Source: DASXHD01 sp036488725 (GTDB lineage Bacteria > Myxococcota_A > Polyangia > Polyangiales > Polyangiaceae). From it: a DNA stretch of 64,000 nt. The translations under genes and the position numbers were made by a program. Position 1 is the first letter of the stretch. Every line of letters begins with the position of its first letter. Shown here piece after piece: positions 9,155 through 15,536 of the stretch. The stretch is from assembly GCA_036488725.1 (NCBI GenBank), contig DASXHD010000003.1, forward strand, positions 62,001 to 126,000, written 5' to 3'. Below the pieces are notes generated by a model that was not told the DNA's origin, ran no database searches, and saw nothing but the letters and a program-made list of their open reading frames with translations.

Positions 9155-9819
9155 ACGTCCCGGCGACGATCGCGCGCGGCGTGCTCGCGATCGCCCGCGC
9201 CGCGCTCCGTGCGCCGTTCGAGCTCCGCGCGCGCGGATGGGCCGCCGCCCTCGCTGCGACGCTCGCCATCGCAATCGCGTACGTCGAAAAATGGCCCATC
9301 CAACACGCGCTCGGCGGCGGCGCCCGCGGCCCGCTCGAAACGCTCGCGCAGCTCGTCGCGCGCGTCGGCGACGGAGAGACGGTCGCCGTCATCGCCGCCG
9401 TCCTCTTTCTCGTCGGCGAGCTCGGTCGCTCCAAGCGCGCGCTTCGCATCGCGATCGCGTTCGCAGTCTCGGGCATCTGGTGCCTCACGCTCACCAAGCT
9501 CGGCCAGCTCACTTTCGCCGAGTCGCGCCCCATCGCCGGCGGCGCGATGCACTTCTTCGCGTTCGGCGGCCACGGCGTCTCGGGTCACGCATCCGCGAGC
9601 GCCCTCTGGTTCTGGCCAACGTACGAAGCCACCCGCGGCGCATCGCGCCCAACGCGCGCCCTCGTCGCCGCCGGGCTCATCGCGTGGGCCCTCCTCGTCG
9701 GCGCCACGCGCATCTGGCTCGACGCGCACTTCCTGTGGAACGTCCTCGCGGGTTTTCTCATCGGCGAAGAAACCGGCCGCGCGGGAGTGCGTTGGCTCGC
9801 GTCGTCGGAGTCGAAGTGA
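9151..9819 (+). CDS. PAP2-family membrane phosphatase
   Basis: Integral membrane protein of 222 residues related to lipid phosphatases (phosphatidic acid phosphatase type 2). Five or six hydrophobic segments are visible. The second motif appears as 'GGHGVSGHASAS' (catalytic SGH) and the third as 'TRIWLDAHFLWNVLAG' with the partner His. The first motif is non-standard: the Lys of 'KLGQLTFAESRP' is nine rather than six residues before the RP pair. Likely substrates are lipid or undecaprenyl phosphates. The ATG overlaps the stop of the preceding phosphatase. The repeat element starts 15 bases after the stop. Confidence 0.86.
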   Translation: MNVPATIARGVLAIARAALRAPFELRARGWAAALAATLAIAIAYVEKWPIQHALGGGARGPLETLAQLVARVGDGETVAVIAAVLFLVGELGRSKRALRIAIAFAVSGIWCLTLTKLGQLTFAESRPIAGGAMHFFAFGGHGVSGHASASALWFWPTYEATRGASRPTRALVAAGLIAWALLVGATRIWLDAHFLWNVLAGFLIGEETGRAGVRWLASSESK

Positions 9820-9834
9820 ATGTGAGAGCACTGA

Positions 9835-9874
9835 ACCGGCAACGTTGCCAGTCCGCCGGCAATGTTGCCGGTCA
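9835..9874. repeat. paired palindromic repeat, copy 1
   Basis: Two 18-base near-palindromes, accggcaacgttgccagt (9835-9852) and gccggcaatgttgccggt (9855-9872), with centres exactly 20 bases apart. The right unit extended by 'ca' ends in the TGA (minus strand) that is the stop codon of the hsdR remnant. The same element recurs near 10.45, 12.44, 14.68, 15.52, 16.91 and 41.09 kb. Confidence 0.9.
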
Positions 9875-10430
9875 GGAAGGGGCGTCCGACCAATACGTCG
9901 AGAGGAGCTCCGCTTGCCGCAGCACGGTCGTCGCCGCGCTCTCACATTTGTCCGGCGGATAGCCGTACGTCTTCAGAATGCGTTTCACGATCACGCGGAG
10001 CTTTGCCCGGATTCGCGCACGGTCCAATCGATCGACACATTTCGCCGGATACTCGCGACGAGCGCGCGCGCGATCGTGCAGCGCGCGTCGTCACCCATAA
10101 TTTTGACGGCGCTGTCGTTGACCTCCACGGCGACGCCGTTCACGAGGTAGTGGTGAGCTGGTGGTTCGCGTCGAGGAGCTGCGGCGAACCGACGCGCACG
10201 AGCCTGCGAACGGCCTCGTCAATCGTGATCGCAGGTTATACCCGGGTTGAGCCGTATCAGCGTGCGTCGCGAAGGCGGCGCTCGAGAACGATGTGGGCGT
10301 AGCTCGTACGGTCCCCGGCTCACCTGCGGCAATCGACGGCCCGGTCACGATTTCGTAGCCGATGGACGCGAACACTCGACCGTGGCTTCTTCGACGACCG
10401 ACTCGGTGAAGTGATCCCACGATCGGATGC
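9872..10430 (-). pseudogene. hsdR: type I restriction enzyme R subunit (HsdR) remnant with large internal deletion
   Basis: Remains of the motor/nuclease subunit of a type I restriction enzyme, recognisable only when frames are pieced together on the minus strand. The N-terminal pieces read DHFTESVVEEAT, FASIGYEIVTGPSIAAGE, RTSYAHIVLERRLRDA, LIRLNPGIT, IDEAVRRLVRVGSPQLLDAN and HYLVNGVAVEV. This is the usual HsdR opening ('GYEvvhGPdIA... DVvLegRLR.AL.RlNP'). It then jumps to the C-terminal end: IARALVASIRRNVSIDWTVRES, then RAKLRVIVKRILKTYGYPPD, ending STYWSDAPS. At least five frameshifts are needed. The nuclease core and all helicase motifs are missing, so roughly 800 residues have been lost. 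It cannot encode a working subunit. The stop TGA lies in the palindromic repeat. Confidence 0.85.
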
Positions 10431-10431
10431 G

Positions 10432-10467
10432 AGCGGCAACGTCGGGGGCGCGGATGGCAATATTGCC
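10432..10467. repeat. degenerate paired palindromic repeat, copy 2
   Basis: A half-preserved unit (gcggcaacgtcgg, 10432-10444) is followed by a perfect 12-base palindrome ggcaatattgcc (10456-10467); centres are about 21 bases apart. It has the same core as the other copies and sits just upstream of the hsdR remnant on the minus strand. Confidence 0.6.
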
Positions 10468-10541
10468 GAGGCCTGCTTCAGGAAGCTACAGCTGACATCG
10501 GGAGTTCCGTGTGGAATGGGCCAAAATAAGAAATGCGCGAA

Positions 10542-10588
10542 ATTCTGAATATTTACCCTCTCCGAGGGTATCTGAACTGATTCAGAAT
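10542..10588. other. nested inverted repeats between the AlbA_2 gene and the hsdR remnant
   Basis: Nine-base arms attctgaat (10542-10550) and attcagaat (10580-10588) enclose a compact hairpin accctc-tcc-gagggt (10555-10569). A second overlapping pair is tctgaa/ttcaga (10571-10576 and 10581-10586). The stretch is distinctly more AT-rich than its surroundings. It lies 12 bases beyond the stop of the AlbA_2 gene and upstream of hsdR on the same strand. It could be an operator or promoter region for hsdR, or a terminator for the upstream gene; no U-run supports termination. The rest of 10468-10600 shows no gene. Confidence 0.5.
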
Positions 10589-10600
10589 CAAGATGGACTT

Positions 10601-12010
10601 TCACGCCCAGAAGGGCACGTACTTGGCGAAGCGCTTCGAGCCGCTCGTCGGATCATCCGGCTTGATCTGGCGTGCGTCGATCGCATCGCGGATCACGCGA
10701 GACATCGTCTCCGCCTTGCTGTCCGGGAGCTTGAACCGCTCTCGCAGGCTTTGATTGGTCAGCCGTTGGTTCATCACATACCGAAGTGACGCGTGCTGGT
10801 ACGCCGCGCGGACGCGCTCCTCGCCGTCCATCGACTCGAACGGCTTTGGAGCGAAGAGGACCACGCTCGTCTGGTCGCCGGCGATACGAAAGTCGGGCGC
10901 GGGGAGCTGGTAGACCTCAACCTCTGCGATCACACGATCGATCCCGCTGCCTTTTTCTTCGCACATACCTAGCCGGCGCATTACGTCAGCGACTCGCTCG
11001 TTACGTGAACGGTTCCGATCGATGAATCGAGATGTGGGCACTGTCGGCTCGCCCGGATTCGAGAGCTCGAAACGGTCGTCGTACAGCTCGAACATCACGG
11101 AGGAACCGCTCTGATCGAAGTCTTGGTGAATGAGCGCGTTCGCGACGAGCTCTCGGATCGCCAGCTCGGGGTACATCTTCACTTCCCGCCGAAGGGCCTG
11201 CTCGATTGCCTCGTTGCGAGTCGTATTCTGGCTGATGAACGCGACCAGATTCTTGAATCCGACCGCGTAGCCGAACCCACCGGGCCGATCGATGCGCGTG
11301 TTCAACTTCCCGGTGCCCTCGTAGACGATGACGCGTGGCGCCTTGCGCGCCAGTAGATCGAAGGCGTCGAGCTTTTTGGCAAACAGAATCGCGCCTAGAT
11401 TGTTGATCGTCCAAGTAGCACCGCGCCGAACGATGAATTGCTCGTGCTCGAACTGACTGAGCACGCCATCGCGGTTGGCCGGATACGGCTGGTGCATCAG
11501 CTCGAAGTAGGTCTGCGCATCGAGCAGGGCGATCACGTTGTCAGCGGAACAGGTCTCCCGCGCTGGACGCATCGACCAGTCCGGTTTTCCCTCGTCGTGA
11601 ATTCGTCGTAACTGGTCAGGGCTCATCGGAACGAGGCTGTCGCCGGAGCGCATGACATAACGGCCGTCATGATGGCGCGCCTCGCCGTGTGGCCTGGGCG
11701 GGATCGCGAAGACGACGACGCGCCCGGTCGGGTGCGCAAGCGCCGTGACGTCTACACGAAAATGGAGCCGTTCGAGGATCTTCGTCGCGATATCCCCGGT
11801 GTTGAGAAATGCCTGACTGCCGACGACGCGTCGGGGGCGCTTGTCCGTCACGCCGAGAACGAGCTTGCCACCGCCTTCGTTGGCGAGCGCGACGCAGTAG
11901 TCATACAGCTTGTTCGTGTCGAATTGATTTTTCGCTTCTTTGAACTCGAGGTGCTCGTCTTCGCTGGGCGAAGCGAGCCATTGATCGAGTTCATCAAGCG
12001 TGATGTTCAT
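10601..12010 (-). CDS. AlbA_2/HATPase_c_4 protein inserted in a type I restriction locus
   Basis: Protein of 469 residues with an N-terminal Schlafen-type AlbA_2 domain (about 1-130; 'EHLEFKEAKNQF' near 20, 'ANEGGGKLVLGV' near 43-54) and a GHKL-type ATPase region. The ATPase region shows 'ELAIRELVANALIHQDF' (E287, N291), 'FELSNPG' (314-320) and 'CEEKGSGIDRV' (350-360), followed by a winged-helix-like C-terminus. Such proteins are annotated as RNA-binding or putative transcriptional regulators and are often found between hsdS and hsdR. All ATPase boxes look intact although the surrounding hsd genes are ruined. Codon use is less extreme than in neighbouring chromosomal genes. The cellular role of this family is not settled; regulation of the locus or a defence role is inference. 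Confidence 0.88.
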   Translation of the reverse strand: MNITLDELDQWLASPSEDEHLEFKEAKNQFDTNKLYDYCVALANEGGGKLVLGVTDKRPRRVVGSQAFLNTGDIATKILERLHFRVDVTALAHPTGRVVVFAIPPRPHGEARHHDGRYVMRSGDSLVPMSPDQLRRIHDEGKPDWSMRPARETCSADNVIALLDAQTYFELMHQPYPANRDGVLSQFEHEQFIVRRGATWTINNLGAILFAKKLDAFDLLARKAPRVIVYEGTGKLNTRIDRPGGFGYAVGFKNLVAFISQNTTRNEAIEQALRREVKMYPELAIRELVANALIHQDFDQSGSSVMFELYDDRFELSNPGEPTVPTSRFIDRNRSRNERVADVMRRLGMCEEKGSGIDRVIAEVEVYQLPAPDFRIAGDQTSVVLFAPKPFESMDGEERVRAAYQHASLRYVMNQRLTNQSLRERFKLPDSKAETMSRVIRDAIDARQIKPDDPTSGSKRFAKYVPFWA

Positions 12011-12087
12011 GCAAGTAGCTCGAGGGGGAAGCTACTCCCGTATCGCCGCTCCTCTGGGCTGGCAAGCGGGACGACGCCGAAACGAAG

Positions 12088-12300
12088 CTATGACTTTCCG
12101 CTCTCGTCCTTCAGCAGTTGGCGGAGAGATAGCGCGCCGGTCTCCTCGAGCACCGTGTCGAGACGGGCGTCCGACCGCCAGCCGGGCGCGAACCCCGGGT
12201 GCTCCTCCCGTATGGTCCGAATGCGCGTGTCCCCGCGTTTTCGCCGAATTTCGCCGTTCGCGTCCCGGGATCGTCCGTCCAAGCCTTTGCGTGCTGCCAT
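12088..12300 (-). CDS. small conserved 'KGLD' protein
   Basis: Predicted 70-residue basic protein. The start at 12300 is supported by a GGAG ribosome site seven bases upstream. It reads MAARKGLDGRSRDANGEI, then RRKRGDTRIRTIREEHP, GFAPGWRSDARLDTVLEETG and ends ALSLRQLLKDESGKS. From memory it resembles a family of small uncharacterised proteins beginning 'KGLDxRxRDxxGxIxxKxGxT' that I associate with mobile and defence neighbourhoods; this could not be confirmed here. Function unknown. It lies between the Abi_C gene and the AlbA_2 gene on the same strand, so it is probably part of the same cargo. The 160 bases upstream (12301-12461) hold no other gene I can support. Confidence 0.7.
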   Translation of the reverse strand: MAARKGLDGRSRDANGEIRRKRGDTRIRTIREEHPGFAPGWRSDARLDTVLEETGALSLRQLLKDESGKS

Positions 12301-12424
12301 GACGTGCTCCGACCGACGACTGGTTCGGCGAGCTCGAAATTGAGCGGTGCCTTCAAGGTGCAGTCGGTCCTCTTCAATGTGGGCACACTGCTCGTGCGAT
12401 GCAAGCGATCGCCTGGCGTTGCGC

Positions 12425-12464
12425 GTCGGCAACGTTGCCGGTCGGCCGGCAACATTGCCCGTCA
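12425..12464. repeat. paired palindromic repeat, copy 3
   Basis: Units gtcggcaacgttgccggt (12425-12442) and gccggcaacattgcccgt (12445-12462) have centres 20 bases apart. The outer 'tca' at 12462-12464 is the TGA stop codon of the Abi_C gene on the minus strand. Confidence 0.9.
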
Positions 12465-13274
12465 GGGATGCGGCGTGACCGCCGGCAGCAAACCGCGTTC
12501 GCGCTGCGCCAAGAAGGATTCGACGAGAAACGTCGCGACCGTATTCGCCGCGTTCACGATGACCCGCGCATGGTGCGGCGCGGGCTTCCGCTTCCGCGCG
12601 TGGCCATCGCTCATATTGTTCCGAATCGGCGCGAGGCCATTCACGATCTGCACGAGACCACGGACGACCTGTTTGAAATTGTCATCGAGGTCTGCGCGCT
12701 GGTCGTCGATTCGGAGGCCCTTGGCGACCGACTTGAAGAGCTTCGCGAGATCGCCCCTGTGCTCGCAAGGTGCGGTGGCGACGTGGCGCTCGATTTCTTC
12801 CAGAACGGCCTCGAGCGTGGTGCGCGCGACCGTGATCGCCCCGTCCCAGTCCTCTGCCGCGAGACGTTGGTCCGTCTTTTTATCAAGCTCCGCGACGTAC
12901 GTGAGGCTCAAGACCTCAGTTTTCGTGGCGCTGGCGGGATGCACTCCGGGGACCCTGCGCAGGCGCCGGATCGCTTCACGGTAGCGCGCAACCTCCTTCG
13001 ACGCGTGATCGCCCTCTCGCAGGCCCCGCTCCTCCAGCAACGCTTCGAGCACCGTCGCGACCTGCGTGGGGTAGCCGTGTCGAAGAAAGCTACGCATTCG
13101 ACACGCCTTCGACGTCCCCTCGTCGAGATACCCTTGGTTTTCGATGTCGACTTCGAAGTCCGCAAAGAAATTGCGGAACGTTCGATTCGAGAAGCCGAGC
13201 ACGTAGCCACCGCCCATGCCGAGCACGTCCTCGATCGCGGCGATCTCGCGAGCGGTGACAGTCGGCGCGCTCAT
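12462..13274 (-). CDS. abortive-infection family protein (Abi_C domain)
   Basis: Protein of 270 residues. The C-terminal part (about residues 150-255) carries the Abi_C pattern: 'TTLEAVLEEIERH', 'DLAKLFKSVAKGL', 'GLAPIRNNMSDGHARK' and 'HHARVIVNAANTVATFLVESF'. This RxNxxxxH-like helical core is shared with HEPN-type RNases, so an RNA-cleaving, growth-arresting role in phage defence is plausible but inferred. The N-terminal 100 residues ('FSNRTFRNFFADFEVDIENQ') resemble the partner domain found in Abi proteins. Its ATG overlaps the stop of the hsdS remnant (ATGA), so it was originally the gene translated after hsdS. Its own stop is furnished by the palindromic repeat. No frame damage is seen. 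Confidence 0.85.
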   Translation of the reverse strand: MSAPTVTAREIAAIEDVLGMGGGYVLGFSNRTFRNFFADFEVDIENQGYLDEGTSKACRMRSFLRHGYPTQVATVLEALLEERGLREGDHASKEVARYREAIRRLRRVPGVHPASATKTEVLSLTYVAELDKKTDQRLAAEDWDGAITVARTTLEAVLEEIERHVATAPCEHRGDLAKLFKSVAKGLRIDDQRADLDDNFKQVVRGLVQIVNGLAPIRNNMSDGHARKRKPAPHHARVIVNAANTVATFLVESFLAQRERGLLPAVTPHP

Positions 13275-13477
13275 ATGGCCACCGACGCGATGTGCTCGGC
13301 GTCCCGGACGTGGAGCGCAACGGCGAGAAGCCGCGGGTCGCGGAGTGTCGCGAGCGTCCGGATCTCTTCACGCGCGGCGCTTATCCGGTCGTTCATGCAA
13401 TCGAATGTTTGCGCGAGGGCACGACGGAGCTCCGCCGGCATGGCGATCGGAATTGAGGCGAGTACGTCGCTCTTGAG
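13271..13477 (-). pseudogene. hsdS: type I specificity subunit (HsdS) 3' end remnant
   Basis: The last 68 codons of a specificity subunit, readable from about LKSDVLASIPIAM through 'LRRALAQTFDCMNDRISAAR' to 'TLATLRDPRLLAVALHVRDA' and a final EHIASVAI. This matches the C-terminal helical conserved region of HsdS ('R.L..LRD.LLP.L.sGElRV.dAE'). Both target-recognition domains are gone. It is joined directly, out of frame, to the hsdM fragment. It still ends in the ATGA overlap with the Abi_C gene. Non-functional as a specificity subunit. Confidence 0.8.
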
Positions 13478-13647
13478 GCGATGTACTTGAGAAAGATGAG
13501 GGCGAGGACGACGTGCTTGTACTCCGCCGCGTCCATGTTGTTGCGCAGCTCGTCAGCCGCCAACCACAGCTTCGTTTCGAACCCGAGCGTCGCGCCGCTT
13601 TCCGCCGCGTCCTTCTTGGCGGTCGTCCCGCGCTTTGTTCCCGGCAC
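13478..13647 (-). pseudogene. hsdM: type I methylase (HsdM) 5' end remnant
   Basis: The first 57 codons of an HsdM methyltransferase, from a GTG at 13647: it contains 'GFETKLWLAADELRNNMDAA' followed by EYKHVVLALIFLKYIA, the well-conserved HsdM N-terminal domain. The sequence then runs into the HsdS tail in a different frame and the M frame closes 27 codons later. All catalytic methyltransferase motifs (the SAM-binding FxGxG and NPPY) are lost. A single deletion spanning most of hsdM and most of hsdS explains the junction near 13477. Confidence 0.85.
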
Positions 13648-13653
13648 CTTCGG

Positions 13654-14655
13654 TCAGCCTTTCACGGGCCAGTAGAGGCGGCGCAGCGGCACGAGCGCGC
13701 GTGTCTCGGAGTCGAGCTTCTCGTAGAACTCGACGACGAGCTGTCGCAGCCTCGGTAGCGTGATGAGCGACAGCGCGACGTCGGCGCGCTCGGCCTCGTA
13801 CTGCGCGTCCTTGCTGAAGCCACCCGTGCTCACGTAGAGGCACTTGTCCCCTTTGCTCCGCCCGCCGAGAAAAGCGCGAATCTCTTTCGCGCCCATCTGC
13901 GCGGAGCGATGTTTCACTTCGACAAAGATGCGTGGGTCCTGCAGGCCGAGCCCATCGGGTGACGCGAACACGTCCACGCCGCGGTCCGGGCCCGCCTCGG
14001 ACACCGTCGTGCGGTAGCCCATGGCTCGCAGCACACCCGCGACGAGCTCTTGCATCTCTTCCCAGTTGAGACGGTCGATGCGATCTTCGATGAACTCGTT
14101 CGCCTTCTCGAATTGTTCTTCGGACAGAAGCCCGAGGCCCTCGTCCTCCTCTTTGGGCGACGCGACGGCCGGCTCGGCATCGATCTTTCCAAGAGCGAGT
14201 TTGTGCGACTGGATGTCCTGCGCCGCATCGGCGGAAAGCTTGAAGAGTGTGAGCGTCGAGCCCAGCGTGTTTTTCGTCGCCGTCGAAAGCACATCGCGTC
14301 GAATCTCGTTCGTCCATTCCACCGACCGCACATGCGGACTGTCGTCGACCAGCCCGGGACGCCACTTGTACTCCGACGTGACCTTCCCAAAAACGTACCG
14401 GCGGCGCGCTCGATCGAAGACGAGCACGTCGTCGCCGATCTTCATCTCGGTCATGAAGCGGAGGAGCTGACTCGCCCACGAAGCGCGACTGCCGTCCTTC
14501 TCTTCGGGGTACTTCTCCGCGAAGCGCTCGAGGAGCTCATCTTTCGACATCTGCGGGCTGAGCGCGCCCACACGCTCGCCAGCGAATGCGATCGCCTTCT
14601 TCTCGACGAAGTCGTCGATGTGTCTCCCGCCTTGGCCTGCGCGCATCATCCACAT
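13654..14655 (-). CDS. Mrr-type restriction endonuclease
   Basis: Protein of 333 residues. The C-terminal nuclease domain (about 190-310) has the Mrr/PD-(D/E)xK signature: 'GPDRGVDVFASP' with D228 and 'RIFVEVKHR' with E246 and K248, plus 'KGDKCLYVSTGGFSKDA' downstream. The N-terminal ~100 residues (MWMMRAGQGGRHIDDF... VLVFDRARRRYVFGKV) look like the small beta-barrel substrate-recognition domain paired with Mrr nucleases. The start at 14655 is strongly supported by AGGAGG six bases upstream. Mrr enzymes cut methylated DNA; this specificity is family knowledge. It stops seven bases before the hsdM remnant, so it was the first gene of the same transcription unit and is apparently intact. Confidence 0.9.
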   Translation of the reverse strand: MWMMRAGQGGRHIDDFVEKKAIAFAGERVGALSPQMSKDELLERFAEKYPEEKDGSRASWASQLLRFMTEMKIGDDVLVFDRARRRYVFGKVTSEYKWRPGLVDDSPHVRSVEWTNEIRRDVLSTATKNTLGSTLTLFKLSADAAQDIQSHKLALGKIDAEPAVASPKEEDEGLGLLSEEQFEKANEFIEDRIDRLNWEEMQELVAGVLRAMGYRTTVSEAGPDRGVDVFASPDGLGLQDPRIFVEVKHRSAQMGAKEIRAFLGGRSKGDKCLYVSTGGFSKDAQYEAERADVALSLITLPRLRQLVVEFYEKLDSETRALVPLRRLYWPVKG

Positions 14656-14667
14656 GGCGTACCTCCT

Positions 14668-14705
14668 CCGCAACGTTGCCGATGTAGCGGCAACGTTGCC
14701 GGTCA
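14668..14705. repeat. paired palindromic repeat, copy 4
   Basis: Two caacgttg cores (14671-14678 and 14691-14698), 20 bases apart centre to centre, each flanked by g/c-rich arms; the right unit reads gcggcaacgttgccggt. The outer 'tca' (14703-14705) is the stop codon of the minus-strand gene ending there. The element lies between that stop and the ribosome site of the Mrr gene. Confidence 0.9.
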
Positions 14706-15440
14706 ACGCTTCTTGGTCGTCCGGCGTTTGCCGTTGGTCGCCTCGACCGGCGGCAGCTTCACCTGCGAGAGCACGCGCGCGAAGAGATCGAGCGACGCGA
14801 GCGGGATGGAGCGCACGTGCACGAGCCCGCCGCGGACGCTGAAGCGAACGCCTTTGAATGCGGCGTGCTTCGAGAGGACTTTCGTGATCGCAGCCTCGGT
14901 GCGATCGGTGACGGGCTCGCCCGCGCTCTTCCGCTGAAGCTCGCGCGTCGCCGCTGCGATCTCTGCGACAGTCGCTTTCGGAAACGGCACCATCCGGATG
15001 TGAGCGCCGTCGCGCACGGGGATTTTCAGCCGCTCGAAGGCCACCGGCAACGTCGCGCCCAGTTTGCCAAACTTCGCCGCGAGGTAGTCGAGCGCCGCGG
15101 CGATGTTCGACTGCCCGTAGTCCTCTTCTTCCTTTGGCGTCGCGTGCGTCGCGACCGTCTGGTTGCGCTGCGCCGAGCGGAGATCGGTGTGGAGCGCGCG
15201 CCGATAAAAATCCGTCTCGCTCTCGTAGCCGCCGAACACGTAGAGCGGCGGATTGTGGTGCACGGCGGCGGCGACGGCCTCCCACAGCTCGTCGTACGCC
15301 TCGGCGCCGCGCGCGGCGGCGTCCTCGATGCGATGCTCGATCTTCTTCCACGCGCCCTCGAGCTTCGGGTCGATTTTCGGAACCGCGGCGAGCGTGGGTT
15401 TCTTGGCGAGCTTCCCCCGATGAGCGCGCTTCTTCGGCAT
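14703..15440 (-). CDS. hypothetical protein, Lys-rich ends
   Basis: Predicted protein of 245 residues that I do not recognise. It starts MPKKRAHRGKLAKKPTL and ends with another basic tail (GKRRTTKKR). The middle is rich in aromatic and acidic residues ('YDELWEAVAAAVHHNPPLYV', 'ESETDFYRRALHTDLRSAQR'). Codon use is typical of the chromosome, with strong third-position G/C. No signal peptide or membrane segment. The ATG at 15440 gives a compact start, but no ribosome site is obvious. Its stop codon is embedded in the palindromic repeat. It marks the border of the defence island. Confidence 0.7.
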   Translation of the reverse strand: MPKKRAHRGKLAKKPTLAAVPKIDPKLEGAWKKIEHRIEDAAARGAEAYDELWEAVAAAVHHNPPLYVFGGYESETDFYRRALHTDLRSAQRNQTVATHATPKEEEDYGQSNIAAALDYLAAKFGKLGATLPVAFERLKIPVRDGAHIRMVPFPKATVAEIAAATRELQRKSAGEPVTDRTEAAITKVLSKHAAFKGVRFSVRGGLVHVRSIPLASLDLFARVLSQVKLPPVEATNGKRRTTKKR

Positions 15441-15506
15441 GCGGCAACGTAGATCGCCGCGCGTTGCGCCGACAATGCGAATCTCTGGGGTTGCTCGCCC
15501 CGCGCG

Positions 15507-15528
15507 GGACCGGCAATATTGCCGGCGG
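15507..15528. repeat. single palindromic repeat unit, copy 5
   Basis: One perfect palindromic core with arms, accggcaatattgccggc (15509-15526), just upstream of the SEC-C gene. A half-unit (gcggcaacgt) is at 15441-15450. Confidence 0.8.
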
Positions 15529-15536
15529 GGAGCGTC

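Noticed and set aside
10091..10420. Single small protein gene on the minus strand
   Set aside because: The frame mixes HsdR-like text with non-homologous text after frameshifts; the region is better explained as an hsdR pseudogene.
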